NCBI RefSeq assembly: GCF_000156335.1
Contig: NZ_DS999213.1
Coordinates: 1,961,817-2,025,816, forward strand
Direction of reading: 5' to 3'
Source of the DNA: Roseobacter sp. GAI101
GTDB lineage: Bacteria > Pseudomonadota > Alphaproteobacteria > Rhodobacterales > Rhodobacteraceae
Length of the DNA stretch: 64,000 bases
The notes beneath the pieces were generated by a model that had not been told where the DNA came from, made no database searches, and saw only the letters and a list, made by a program, of their open reading frames with translations. The translations under genes were made by a program, and so were the position numbers. The stretch's first letter is position 1. Each line of letters starts with the position of its first letter. Shown here one piece after another: positions 1-7,998 of this stretch.

Positions 1-360
1 CTGATTGATTGCGGTATCACCGTCAGCCGGTTCCGGCTGAGGGTCCGCTGACAGGTATTGCATGCTGACCGCGAGGTTCTGTGCCAGCCTCAGCTTGAAC
101 TCACGAAAACCATCGCAGCCCAGCGTCCGGCAAAAGCGGATCACAGTCGGAGTGCTGACATCGCAATGGCCCGCAAGTTCAGCGATGGTCATCGCGCTGA
201 TGTCCTCCAAGTGGGCTTTGACATAGTTGGCCACTTTCTGTTCTTGCGTGGCAAGATGGCCGTCATGACGGCGCAGGGCCGAGATGACATCGGCGACGCC
301 CGACCGGCCTTTTTGTGGCGGTAAACTCTCCGGCTTTGATTCGGTGGATTTGGGCACCAC
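1..360 (-). CDS. RpiR/MurR-family transcriptional regulator (N-terminal part; gene runs off the left edge)
   Basis: Only the first 120 codons are present. The start is GTG at 360, five bases after a clean AGGAGG; the nearby ATG is out of frame. Residues about 25-100 match an RpiR-type helix-turn-helix domain: an amphipathic segment around EQKVANYVKAH, then MTIAELAGHCDVSTPTVIRF, where the second helix is the probable DNA-reading helix. Family members normally continue with a SIS sugar-phosphate-binding domain, which would lie outside the window. The gene diverges from the TRAP/kinase operon at 549, so it very probably controls that operon in response to a sugar phosphate or sugar acid. Family assignment is firm; the effector is inferred. 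Confidence 0.88.
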   Translation of the reverse strand, partial: MVPKSTESKPESLPPQKGRSGVADVISALRRHDGHLATQEQKVANYVKAHLEDISAMTIAELAGHCDVSTPTVIRFCRTLGCDGFREFKLRLAQNLAVSMQYLSADPQPEPADGDTAINQ

Positions 361-387
361 ATCGTCCTCCTGCTTCAAGAAAATGAG

Positions 388-402
388 TGTAGTTAAGTTA
401 CG
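388..402. promoter_or_regulatory. Putative RpiR-type operator, proximal to the regulator
   Basis: The 15-mer TGTAGTTAAGTTACG matches 12 of 15 positions of the perfect palindrome at 510-524. It lies just upstream of the regulator start, a position suited to autoregulation. Inferred from similarity only. Confidence 0.4.
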
Positions 403-459
403 CGCAACGGTCAATTGCGGAGAAAATACGCTTGAATCCTAAATATTTGGTAGAAAATA

Positions 460-474
460 TGTAACTCGGTGACA
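460..474. promoter_or_regulatory. Putative weak third operator half-palindrome
   Basis: TGTAACTCGGTGACA has the TGTnA...TnACA arms of the sites at 388 and 510 with two arm mismatches and a different core. It lies between the two better sites and could be an auxiliary site or chance. Confidence 0.25.
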
Positions 475-481
475 TTATTTA

Positions 482-510
482 TTGATTCCTACCGAATTAC
501 ACTTTCATAT
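482..510 (+). promoter_or_regulatory. Weak sigma-70-like promoter candidate for the TRAP operon
   Basis: TTGATT at 482 and TCATAT at 505 are separated by 17 bases. The -35 matches 4/6 and the -10 matches 3/6 of the consensus. The perfect palindrome starts at the last base of the -10, where a bound repressor would block transcription. Confidence 0.3.
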
Positions 511-524
511 GTAATTAAATTACA
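510..524. promoter_or_regulatory. Perfect 15-bp palindromic operator (HexR/RpiR type)
   Basis: TGTAATTAAATTACA is a perfect inverted repeat around a central A, 25 bases before the first TRAP gene. As I recall it, the consensus for HexR, an RpiR-family regulator of sugar-acid catabolism in proteobacteria, is essentially this sequence. An RpiR gene is divergently transcribed 150 bases away, so this is the likely main operator of the 549-7373 operon. Confidence 0.65.
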
Positions 525-548
525 GCGCCATTTCAGGGGAGCAAGCCG

Positions 549-1070
549 ATGCGTAACTGGGCAGAAAATGCCAGTTCCAAGATCAACACCGTCGTAGAAG
601 CCATTGTTGCCGCGCTGATGCTAGCCTTGGTGCTCGACGTGTGGCTGGGCGTCGCGGACCGCTACTATTTCCACTGGCAGTTGCCATGGCCTGAGGTGCT
701 GGCCCGTTACCTGATGATCTGGGCCGCGATGCTTGCAGTTTCGTCAGGTATCGCCCGGCGTGATCACATCGGCCTGACGGCGTTCCTCTTGATGTTGCCC
801 TATCAGGTTCGCCGAACAGTGCTGATCGCTATCGATATTATCTCCCTTGCGCTGTTCCTCTATGTTGCGTGGTTCGGCATCAGCTTCGCCCAAAGCGGTG
901 CGCCGCGGCAGGCGATGATCTTTGGTGCCAGTCTTGCACCGTTCTATGCCGCCATACCTGTCGCAGCTGCGCTGTCCTCCCTTCAACTCGTGCTCGTCCT
1001 TTTACGGGACATGGGCGCACATATCGATGAACCTCCGTTCAACGATCACCTGGAAGAAGAAGCACCATGA
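549..1070 (+). CDS. TRAP transporter small permease (DctQ type)
   Basis: This 173-residue inner-membrane protein has four hydrophobic segments (about residues 12-33, 45-62, 85-106 and 125-148), the DctQ topology. The WP...RY.M.W motif around LPWPEVLARYLMIWAAMLA is typical of the family. A GGGGAG Shine-Dalgarno lies nine bases before the ATG. It overlaps the large permease gene by four bases (ATGA), so the two are translationally coupled. DctQ forms the membrane complex with DctM; the complex uses the sodium gradient and the periplasmic binding protein encoded next to import carboxylated solutes. The substrate cannot be read from this subunit. Confidence 0.9.
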   Translation: MRNWAENASSKINTVVEAIVAALMLALVLDVWLGVADRYYFHWQLPWPEVLARYLMIWAAMLAVSSGIARRDHIGLTAFLLMLPYQVRRTVLIAIDIISLALFLYVAWFGISFAQSGAPRQAMIFGASLAPFYAAIPVAAALSSLQLVLVLLRDMGAHIDEPPFNDHLEEEAP

Positions 1071-2350
1071 TCGTTGCAATCGCATTTATTGCCCTCATCC
1101 TTTTTGGCATGCCAATTGGCTTTGCGATTGGAACTGCCGGCGTCATCGGGCTGATCGACATGGGTGGTAGCCAGTTCCTGGCAATCGGGCCCAGCAAAAT
1201 CTTCAACGGCCTCAACATCTTCCCGTTCCTTGCCATGCCATTTTTCATTCTGGCCGGCGAGATCATGAATGACATCGGCATCACGGCCCGATTGGTGAAC
1301 TTGGCGCAGGTCCTGGTCGGCCGGTTTCGGGGCGGGCTGGCACACACGAATATGCTGGCCTCGGTGTTCTTTGCCGGATTGACCGGATCGGCCACTGCGG
1401 ATGCCGCAGCGTTTGGCCGGACCCTTGTCCCTGCAATGGTCAAGGAAGGTTACAAGCGCGATTATGCCTGCGCTGTGACAGCAGCCGGGTCAATCATCGG
1501 ACCAACTATTCCACCCTCGGGCCTGATGGTCGTTTATGGCTCTCTCATGGGCGTGTCGATTGCCGGATTGTTTGCTGCGGGCATTCTGCCCGGGCTGGTG
1601 ATCTGCATTGTCTGCATGGGCATCATCGCCATCGGTGGCAAGCGCGAGAACCTGCCCAAGGCTGTGCGCGGGGCAACCCCGCGCGAGATCTGGGACACGT
1701 TCAAGTCGTCGCTGACTGCGCTGACGATGCCCGTCATCATACTTGGGGGAATCCTGGGCGGGATTGTCACCCCGACCGAAGCCGCATCAATCGCCGTCGC
1801 ATATGCGTTGTTCATTGGCATCTTCGTCTATCGCACGCTGACCCTGAAAGGGTTCTACGGCATGCTGGTGCGCACGGCGCGGATCATGGGTGTCATCTTC
1901 GTGATCATCGCCTTTGCCGGCATCCTCGGCTGGTGGATGAGCTTTGAGCGTATTCCACAGATGATTGCTGAAGCCGTGTTGGGTCTGTCTGACAACCGGT
2001 ATGCCGTCATCGCCATCATCATCGGTATTCTGTTGGTGGTCGGCATGGTCATGGACATAACCGCGATCCTGATCATCCTGGCCCCTGTTCTGGTCCCCCT
2101 GACCGAACAAGTCGGGCTGGAGCCGATCCACGCAGGCATCATCTTTGTACTTGCGCTTAACATTTCACTGATGACGCCACCGGTCGGGGCCTGCCTTTTC
2201 GTCCTGTCGTCAGTCACCGGAGAGAAACTTGAACGCATATCGATCAAGCTGTTTCCTTTCCTGATCGCCGAAATTGCCATCTTGTTCGCTTTTGCCTTCT
2301 GGGAAGACGCGGCGCTGTGGCTGCCCAGGATGCTCGGCTTTGCCCAGTAA
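1067..2350 (+). CDS. TRAP transporter large permease (DctM type)
   Basis: The 427-residue protein is almost entirely hydrophobic with about 12 membrane segments, the normal DctM length. Family hallmarks are the N-terminal FGMPIGFAIG, the re-entrant region AGLTGSATADAAAFG, the segment AAGSIIGPTIPPSG, and the second-half repeat LALNISLMTPPVGACLFV. It forms the solute channel with DctQ and is fed by the DctP protein encoded downstream. It begins inside the dctQ-type stop region (four-base overlap). The closest subtype cannot be fixed by eye. Confidence 0.93.
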   Translation: MIVAIAFIALILFGMPIGFAIGTAGVIGLIDMGGSQFLAIGPSKIFNGLNIFPFLAMPFFILAGEIMNDIGITARLVNLAQVLVGRFRGGLAHTNMLASVFFAGLTGSATADAAAFGRTLVPAMVKEGYKRDYACAVTAAGSIIGPTIPPSGLMVVYGSLMGVSIAGLFAAGILPGLVICIVCMGIIAIGGKRENLPKAVRGATPREIWDTFKSSLTALTMPVIILGGILGGIVTPTEAASIAVAYALFIGIFVYRTLTLKGFYGMLVRTARIMGVIFVIIAFAGILGWWMSFERIPQMIAEAVLGLSDNRYAVIAIIIGILLVVGMVMDITAILIILAPVLVPLTEQVGLEPIHAGIIFVLALNISLMTPPVGACLFVLSSVTGEKLERISIKLFPFLIAEIAILFAFAFWEDAALWLPRMLGFAQ

Positions 2351-2403
2351 GTCCTGACCAAACTGAACCCTTTAACCAAACCAAAACCAACTGGAGGATA
2401 CCC

Positions 2404-3444
2404 ATGAAAACCCTATTAAAAGGGCTGGCGATTGCCGCAACAATGACAGCCAACAACGCCTATGCTGAAGGCGGCGTGATCAAATTCGGACACGACAACA
2501 AAACGGATCCGTTCGAAAACCCGGCGCATGCCTGCACCGCTGTGTTCTCTAACATCGTTACAGCAGACACCAACGGATCTGTCACCGTAGAAGTCTTCGG
2601 CTCGAACCAGCTTGGATCGGCTGCGGAGCATGTTCAGCAGGTCCGCGATGGTATCATTCAGGCGACGCTGACATCGACCGGCGCGCTGGCCAGCTACTAC
2701 CCGCGCATTGACGTGTTGAACCTGCCATTTGCCTTCACCGGTAACGCCTCGACTTACGCGGTGTTTGATGGCGCATTCGGCAAGGAACTGGCGGCTGACA
2801 TCGAAGCCGAGCTTGGCGATGTTGTCGTGCTGGGCTTCCCGGATACCGGCGGGTTCTTTGCCGTGACCAACTCGAAGCACTCGATTGCAAACCTTGAAGA
2901 CTTTGACGGCATCCGCATCCGCACGATGACGCTGCCGTCGCACCAGACCATCATGCAGTCGCTGGGTGCAGAAGCCTATCCGCTGGCCTGGGGCGAAGTA
3001 TATTCCGGCCTGCAGACCGGGGTGATCGACGGTCAGATGAACCCTATTCCGACCATTTCCTTCGCCAACTTCGCCGAAGTCCAGAAGCACATGACGCTGA
3101 CCAATCACCTGTTCTCGCCCTACACATTCATGATCAATCGCGCCTTCTATGAAGGTCTGAGCGACAGCGAGCGCGCCACGGTACACACGGCGGCCGAAAA
3201 CTGTGTCACCGCCAGCCGCGGCCTGTCGCGGATCATCGAAGCGTCGGACCGCGGCCTTGCCGGATTGATGGACAAGATCGAAGTGACCGCCCTGACCGCG
3301 GACCAGCGTGCCGCGATGGCAGGTGCAGCACAACCCGCGTTCGAGGCCCACGTCGCTGAAAACATGGACGAGCGAGCCAATGAACTTCTGGCCAGCTTCA
3401 AGGCCGAAGTCGCCGCTGCCAACGCGGCCAGCTATCTCGACTAA
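2404..3444 (+). CDS. TRAP transporter substrate-binding protein (DctP type)
   Basis: The ATG at 2404 follows CTGGAGGATACCC, a good Shine-Dalgarno, and gives a 346-residue precursor. Residues 1-21 are a signal peptide (MKTLLKGLAIAATM, cleavage after AYA), so the mature protein is periplasmic. The DctP signature is present: FDGIRIRTM contains the arginine that in the family clamps the carboxylate of the ligand, followed by AYPLAWGEVYSGLQTGVIDG. The ligand is therefore probably a carboxylate such as an aldonate or amino-sugar acid; the precise substrate is inferred from the operon. A stable stem-loop follows the stop codon. Confidence 0.92.
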   Translation: MKTLLKGLAIAATMTANNAYAEGGVIKFGHDNKTDPFENPAHACTAVFSNIVTADTNGSVTVEVFGSNQLGSAAEHVQQVRDGIIQATLTSTGALASYYPRIDVLNLPFAFTGNASTYAVFDGAFGKELAADIEAELGDVVVLGFPDTGGFFAVTNSKHSIANLEDFDGIRIRTMTLPSHQTIMQSLGAEAYPLAWGEVYSGLQTGVIDGQMNPIPTISFANFAEVQKHMTLTNHLFSPYTFMINRAFYEGLSDSERATVHTAAENCVTASRGLSRIIEASDRGLAGLMDKIEVTALTADQRAAMAGAAQPAFEAHVAENMDERANELLASFKAEVAAANAASYLD

Positions 3445-3480
3445 CTTCTTGTCCGGCCGTGTCCGCGCGGGTGGAAAAAC

Positions 3481-3512
3481 CGGGCAAGCGCCCACCTCTG
3501 GACGCTTGCCCG
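3481..3512 (+). other. Intercistronic stem-loop downstream of the binding-protein gene
   Basis: CGGGCAAGCG pairs perfectly with CGCTTGCCCG over 10 bp with a 12-base loop. No U-run follows. Such hairpins after binding-protein genes commonly protect the 3' end of the upstream message or partly attenuate the downstream genes, giving more binding protein than enzymes. Confidence 0.55.
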
Positions 3513-3537
3513 CCCAATTATACCAAAGGACCGAAAA

Positions 3538-5004
3538 ATGCGGGTCTTCTGTGCCTCGATTGCAACCGAAACCAACACGTTCTCACCTCTGCGCACCGAT
3601 TTCTCGGATTTCGCGCAAAGCTTTTACGCGGCTCCGGGCGATCATCCGGAAACGCCCACCTTGTGCAGCGCCGTGTTCCCTGCCCTGCGCAAACGCGCGC
3701 AGCAAGGTGAAGTCACGCTGATCGAAGGCACCGCCACCTGGGCCGAGCCAGGCGGGCTGGTGAATGCGCGCACCTGGTCCCGGCTGCGTGACGAGGTACT
3801 TGCCCAGCTTCGGGCCGCCCTGCCGTTGGATGCCGTCGTGCTTGGCCTGCATGGCGCGATGATTGCCGATGGTTGTGTTGATTGCGAAGGTGCGCTGATC
3901 GAAGCAGTCCGCGAAATTGTCGGCCCGAATGTCCGTATCGGGGTGACCTTCGACCCGCACAGCCACCTGAGTGCGCGCCGGGTCGACAATGCCGATATCA
4001 TCACCGTCTTCAAAGAATTTCCACACACGGATTTTGTCGAAACCGGAGAGGCCTGCGTCGACCTTACCCTGCGCGCGGCACGGGGAGAGATCGCGCCAGT
4101 CCTGTCTGTGTTCGATGTAAGAATGATTGATGTCTTGCCGACCAGTCGCGCCCCAATGCGAGGTTTCGTGGATAAGATGATGGCACTGGAGGAAGACGGC
4201 ACCGCTCTGTCGGTCTCGGCCATCCACGGCTTTATGGCCGGAGATTCGCCCGATCTTGGGGCTAAGATCATCGTTGTGTCAGACGGTGACAAACCCGCAG
4301 GTGATGCCCTTGCCCGCGATCTGGGAATGGAACTGTTTTCATTCCGCGGAACCACCAAGCCGGAATTTCTGGCCGTTGAAGACGCGCTTGCGCAGGCCCG
4401 GGACGCCAAAACCGGACCGGTTGTCATCGCCGATGTCTGGGACAATCCCGGTGGTGGCGTCGCGGGGGATTCCACGATCCTTTTGCGAACGGCAATCGAG
4501 ATGAATATGACGTCGATGGCGCTTGGCACCATCTGGGACCCGATGGCGGTGCGTCTGTGCCACGCCGCCGGTGAAGGAACGGTTCTGGATCTGCGCTTCG
4601 GCGGGAAGACCTCGGCCTTTGCCGGGGCACCGATTGATGCCACCGTGACCGTGGTCAAGACAGCCAGCAACGCTGTGCAAAGCTTTGGAGCCTCTGTCGT
4701 TCCTTTGGGCGATTGCGCGGTGATCCGCGTGGGCGACATCGAAGTGGTGCTAAACTCCAACCGCTCTCAGGCGTTTTCGCCGGACTTGTTCACCAATCTT
4801 GGGATCGACATCACGACACGCAAGGTGCTGGTGGTGAAATCGACCAACCATTTTCACGGTGCCTTTGCTTCGGTCGCAGCCGAAATCCTTTATGCGGCGG
4901 TCAGCGGCCCCTACCCCAATGATCCGACACGCACGGACTACACCCGGTTGACGCGCCCCCTGTGGCCGATCGTTGAAGCCCCCTTTGATCTGGAAACAGC
5001 ATGA
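3538..5004 (+). CDS. M81-family metallohydrolase (MlrC-like)
   Basis: The 488-residue protein has the two-domain MlrC architecture: an N-terminal MlrC domain (about 1-290) and a C-terminal MlrC domain (about 300-480). Motifs seen: the start RVFCASIATETNTFSP (E11), LHGAM at 105-109, FDPHSHLS with D139 and H141, and FPHTDF with H163; the acidic and histidine residues are the probable zinc ligands. The family founder hydrolyses linearised microcystin, but most members sit in catabolic operons with unknown amide or peptide substrates. Here it probably opens an amide-linked or N-substituted form of the transported compound before the PLP enzyme acts. It overlaps the next gene by four bases. Confidence 0.85.
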   Translation: MRVFCASIATETNTFSPLRTDFSDFAQSFYAAPGDHPETPTLCSAVFPALRKRAQQGEVTLIEGTATWAEPGGLVNARTWSRLRDEVLAQLRAALPLDAVVLGLHGAMIADGCVDCEGALIEAVREIVGPNVRIGVTFDPHSHLSARRVDNADIITVFKEFPHTDFVETGEACVDLTLRAARGEIAPVLSVFDVRMIDVLPTSRAPMRGFVDKMMALEEDGTALSVSAIHGFMAGDSPDLGAKIIVVSDGDKPAGDALARDLGMELFSFRGTTKPEFLAVEDALAQARDAKTGPVVIADVWDNPGGGVAGDSTILLRTAIEMNMTSMALGTIWDPMAVRLCHAAGEGTVLDLRFGGKTSAFAGAPIDATVTVVKTASNAVQSFGASVVPLGDCAVIRVGDIEVVLNSNRSQAFSPDLFTNLGIDITTRKVLVVKSTNHFHGAFASVAAEILYAAVSGPYPNDPTRTDYTRLTRPLWPIVEAPFDLETA

Positions 5005-6056
5005 TATTTCCCGAACTCGACACCCCCGCCGTTTTGATTGATCTGGATATAGCTGAGGCAAATATCGACCGTTTTCAGGCCCATTGCGATGCCCATGATC
5101 TGAATCTGCGCCCTCATATCAAGACCCACAAGCTGCCGATGCTCGCGAAGCGGCAGGTTCAGGCCGGTGCCATCGGGATCACCTGTCAGAAAGTCAGCGA
5201 AGCCGAGGCGATGATTTCCGAAGGCGGCATCGACGATGTGCTGATTACCTTCAACATCCTGGGCACCGGCAAGCTGTCGCGCCTGCGGGCCATTGCTGAC
5301 AAAGTGCGCCTGAGTGTTGTCGCTGATAACACAACCACCATCGACGGGCTGGCTGGTGCATTTTCCGACGCAGACGCGCCTCTGAGCGTATTGGTCGAGT
5401 GTGACACGGGTGCCGCGCGCTGCGGTGTCGCGACGCCGCAGGCCGCTGGGGAACTTGCCACCTATATTGCCGGACAACCGGGGCTGACATTCGGCGGGTT
5501 GATGACCTACCCGCCGGCCGAGCAGGAACGATTTGTCCAGTCATGGTTGACCGAAGCCAAGGACCTTATTGAAGCGTCAGGCCTTGACGTTCCGGTCATC
5601 TCGAACGGCGGATCACCCGGCATGTGGCAGGCCCAGGATGTGCCCGTTGCCACCGAATACCGGATCGGTACCTATGTCTTCAACGACCGGTCGCTTCAGG
5701 ATCGCGGCGTATGCACATGGGATGATTGCGCGCTCAACGTTCTGGTCACAGTGGTTTCGGTGCCCGCAAGGAACCGCGCTGTGATCGATGCCGGCACCAA
5801 GGTTCTGACGTCAGACCTGCTGGGTTTGGACGGGCATGGTCATGTGCTGGGCCGACCCGACATAGAGGTCGCAGGTCTGTCCGAAGAACATGGTGTGCTG
5901 ATGGCAGATTCAATCAACCTCAAGGTCGGTGATCGTCTGCGCATCATCCCGAACCATGTCTGTATGGTCAGCAACATGCTGGATGAGGTGCAGCTCCATC
6001 GCGGTGACACGGTTGTGGGGCCCTGCCCTGTCGCCGCACGCGGCAAGGTAAGGTGA
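5001..6056 (+). CDS. D-threonine aldolase / D-serine dehydratase-family PLP enzyme
   Basis: A 351-residue fold-type III PLP enzyme. The N-terminal (beta/alpha)8 barrel opens with LDTPAVLIDLDIAEANI and carries RPHIKTHK, where K41 is the predicted Schiff-base lysine. The C-terminal beta domain has IIPNHVCMVSN, with H319 and C321 at the divalent-metal site of D-serine dehydratases and D-threonine aldolases. Such enzymes remove or cleave 3-hydroxylated D-amino acids; as I recall, a Pseudomonas D-glucosaminate dehydratase belongs to the same family. The adjacent ketodeoxygluconate-kinase-like gene and RidA favour a dehydratase releasing a 2-keto-3-deoxy acid plus ammonia. Family is certain; substrate is inference. 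Confidence 0.85.
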   Translation: MIFPELDTPAVLIDLDIAEANIDRFQAHCDAHDLNLRPHIKTHKLPMLAKRQVQAGAIGITCQKVSEAEAMISEGGIDDVLITFNILGTGKLSRLRAIADKVRLSVVADNTTTIDGLAGAFSDADAPLSVLVECDTGAARCGVATPQAAGELATYIAGQPGLTFGGLMTYPPAEQERFVQSWLTEAKDLIEASGLDVPVISNGGSPGMWQAQDVPVATEYRIGTYVFNDRSLQDRGVCTWDDCALNVLVTVVSVPARNRAVIDAGTKVLTSDLLGLDGHGHVLGRPDIEVAGLSEEHGVLMADSINLKVGDRLRIIPNHVCMVSNMLDEVQLHRGDTVVGPCPVAARGKVR

Positions 6057-6063
6057 CCTCGGG

Positions 6064-6978
6064 ATGAGCGATATTCTATGCCTTGGTGAACCGCTTTATG
6101 AGCTGAACGCCCAAGCCGATGGTCTGTTCAAGGCGGGCTTTGGCGGGGATGTGTCGAACGTTGCAATTGCTGCCGCACGGCAGGGCATGGACGTTGGCCT
6201 GATCTCGCGGGTCGGGGACGATCCGTTCGGGGCCGATCTGTGCCAGCTCTGGCGGCGCGAAAATGTCTGCACGGATCACGTCACGATCATGCCGGGGCAG
6301 GAAACCGGGATGTATTTCGTGTTTCATGGAAAGGATGGCCACCGCTTTGTCTACCGGCGCAAAGGGTCTGCTGCCAGCAGGGTTGCCCCAGAAGACATCC
6401 CCGAAACGGCAGTTGCACAGGCACGGGTCTTCTATGCGTCCGGCATTGGCCTTGGGGTCAGCAAAAGCCTTCGTGCGGCAACCTTTCATGCCGCCAGGGT
6501 CGCAAAGCAAGCCGGTGTTACGGTAGCCTTTGACCCCAACCTGCGCACCGCGCTCTGGTCGCTGGAGGAGGCCCGCGTGGTCACCCATGATCTCATGCGG
6601 CACTGCGATATCGCGTTGCCCGGGCTTGATGACGCGCGTCAATTGACAGGGCTGCAGAGCCCCGAAGATATCATCCGGTTCTACCATGATCTTGGCGCAG
6701 GTGTCGTGGCGCTGACCCTGGGCGGTGACGGGGTGATTGTTTCGGATAACCAAGTTGCCCACACCATTCCCGGAACAAAAGTAGAGGCGAACGACGCAAC
6801 CGGCGCAGGTGACTGTTTTAACGGCATTTTCCTTGCCAACTACCTCTGCGACGGCGACATTCTGAACGCCGCCAAAACCGCAAATCGCGGCGCAGCCTTA
6901 TCAACCACAGGCTATGGCGCGGTTGACCCGATCCCATACAAATCAACTCTCGAAAAACTAAAGGAACCTCAGACATGA
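6064..6978 (+). CDS. PfkB-family sugar kinase, KdgK-like
   Basis: The 304-residue protein is a ribokinase-fold kinase. N-terminal ILCLGEPLYEL and GGDVSNVAIAAARQG are the sugar-binding and PfkB-1 regions; ANDATGAGDCFNGIF is the PfkB-2 signature with the catalytic base D250 and the anion hole GAGD. The opening and the DPNLR motif resemble 2-keto-3-deoxygluconate kinases, which make KDPG for the Entner-Doudoroff aldolase. It starts eight bases after the preceding stop and overlaps the RidA gene by four bases, so the kinase probably acts on the keto acid made by the PLP enzyme. Other PfkB substrates such as fructose or ribose cannot be excluded. Confidence 0.83.
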   Translation: MSDILCLGEPLYELNAQADGLFKAGFGGDVSNVAIAAARQGMDVGLISRVGDDPFGADLCQLWRRENVCTDHVTIMPGQETGMYFVFHGKDGHRFVYRRKGSAASRVAPEDIPETAVAQARVFYASGIGLGVSKSLRAATFHAARVAKQAGVTVAFDPNLRTALWSLEEARVVTHDLMRHCDIALPGLDDARQLTGLQSPEDIIRFYHDLGAGVVALTLGGDGVIVSDNQVAHTIPGTKVEANDATGAGDCFNGIFLANYLCDGDILNAAKTANRGAALSTTGYGAVDPIPYKSTLEKLKEPQT

Positions 6979-7373
6979 GTAGCAAGAATATCGAACGCCT
7001 TGGCGATGACCGCACCGGTGCGGGCGGGCAAGCCCTGCCATTTGCCCCCGCCGTGCGGGCTGGCGATTTCGTCTTTATTTCCGGCCAGGTCGCGATGAAG
7101 GAAAATGGTGAAATTGAGGCCGGTGGCATCGAGAGCCAAACCAGAAAGACGATGGAAAACCTGATTGCAGCACTTGCGCTGGCCGATTGCACGCTCGAGG
7201 ATATCGCCAAATGCGGCGTTTGGCTGGACGATCCGCGCGATTTCTGGACGTTTAACAAGGTTTACGCCAGCTATTTCCCGAACGGTGGTCCGGCCCGATC
7301 CACCGTGCGCTCGCAGATCATGGTGGATGCCAAGGTCGAGATTGACGCAGTGGTCTATAAACCTCTGGGATAA
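6975..7373 (+). CDS. RidA-family enamine/imine deaminase
   Basis: This 132-residue protein has the YjgF/YER057c/UK114 trimer fold. FVFISGQVAMKENGEI, the helix QTRKTMENLIAAL, and GPARSTVRSQIMVD, with the conserved arginine of the active-site cleft, are family landmarks. RidA proteins hydrolyse reactive 2-amino-acrylate-type enamines and imines released by PLP dehydratases. Placement as the last gene, overlapping the kinase by four bases and two genes after a PLP enzyme, fits a dedicated role in finishing the deamination. Full length, no anomalies. Confidence 0.9.
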   Translation: MSSKNIERLGDDRTGAGGQALPFAPAVRAGDFVFISGQVAMKENGEIEAGGIESQTRKTMENLIAALALADCTLEDIAKCGVWLDDPRDFWTFNKVYASYFPNGGPARSTVRSQIMVDAKVEIDAVVYKPLG

Positions 7374-7401
7374 GATAAAACTGCGCGAAAGCAGCAAATA
7401 A

Positions 7402-7428
7402 GATCTGGCCCATCAAATGGGCCAGATC
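7402..7428. terminator. Stem-loop closing the catabolic operon
   Basis: GATCTGGCCCAT pairs perfectly with ATGGGCCAGATC (12 bp, three-base loop), 28 bases after the RidA stop. There is no U-run on either side, so it may need Rho or simply stabilise the 3' end. Confidence 0.55.
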
Positions 7429-7610
7429 CACCCACCTGCCCGTGAGCGGAAGCACCAGTCCCTAGCAGGTTGCCCGCAGCATTTTGAGTTTTGGACCAGT
7501 TGCCGCGACTGGCAAATGCCATGCATCGCCGTTTGCAGCTGAACCGTATAGGGCTATACTGTTGTTCCAACACAGTTTCTGAACTTGTATGTCCAAAGGT
7601 TTGCAGTTTC

Positions 7611-7811
7611 TTACTGTGTGTACATGACAGCTAAACGATATCTTGGATTAGGCTCTTCGAGAGCGTCACCAACCTTCACAAAAAGTTCTTCCCCAACGCG
7701 GTCAAAGCAATCGTGAACAACATGCCAATGACGATATGCCGCGAACGGCTGCTTCCAAAATTCAGGAACCAATCGGGAAACGCTATTTATACGTTTCTCT
7801 CCGATCGCCAA
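7611..7811 (-). CDS. Small hypothetical protein downstream of the DUF2805 gene
   Basis: A 66-codon reading frame starting MAIGEKRINSV overlaps the 3' end of the DUF2805 gene by 29 bases in another frame, an arrangement that would allow coupled translation. It has no recognisable domain, signal or membrane segment. The stretch between it and the hairpin at 7428 shows nothing else. It may be real or a chance frame; I do not recognise it. Confidence 0.2.
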   Translation of the reverse strand: MAIGEKRINSVSRLVPEFWKQPFAAYRHWHVVHDCFDRVGEELFVKVGDALEEPNPRYRLAVMYTQ

Positions 7812-7998
7812 AGTCCAGCACGCGCTTACGCCAAGCCTTGTAGCTGCCGCTTTTAAGGGTATCCCGCATCAACGTTTTAACCTGCTTGTCGGTGACTCCA
7901 TATTCCGCCTCAATGTTCGCAAAGCTGATGTGATCCGACAACGCCATTTGGATGATTTCACCCAAATGTTCTGGGGGTATATTTTTTACTTTTTTCAT
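7783..7998 (-). CDS. DUF2805 / TIGR03643 family protein
   Basis: The 71-residue product is a clear full-length member of the TIGR03643 (DUF2805) family: IIQMALSDHISFANIEAEYG, then VKTLMRDTLKSGSYKAWRKR and a C-terminal FGDRRETYK. The central part looks like a helix-turn-helix, so a nucleic-acid-binding role is possible, but no function is established that I know of. It stands alone between the catabolic operon and decayed DNA, so context gives no further clue. Confidence 0.8.
   Translation of the reverse strand: MKKVKNIPPEHLGEIIQMALSDHISFANIEAEYGVTDKQVKTLMRDTLKSGSYKAWRKRVLDFGDRRETYK

Noticed and set aside
3642..4760. 372-codon minus-strand frame inside the M81 gene
   Set aside because: Ser/Arg/Ala-rich composition typical of antisense shadows; the plus-strand gene carries metal-binding motifs and overlaps its operon neighbour.
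5001..7373. Beta-hydroxyaspartate (bhc) pathway for glycolate assimilation
   Set aside because: One D-threonine-aldolase-family enzyme is present, but the aminotransferase, dehydratase and iminosuccinate reductase of that cluster are absent; the kinase and TRAP genes point elsewhere.
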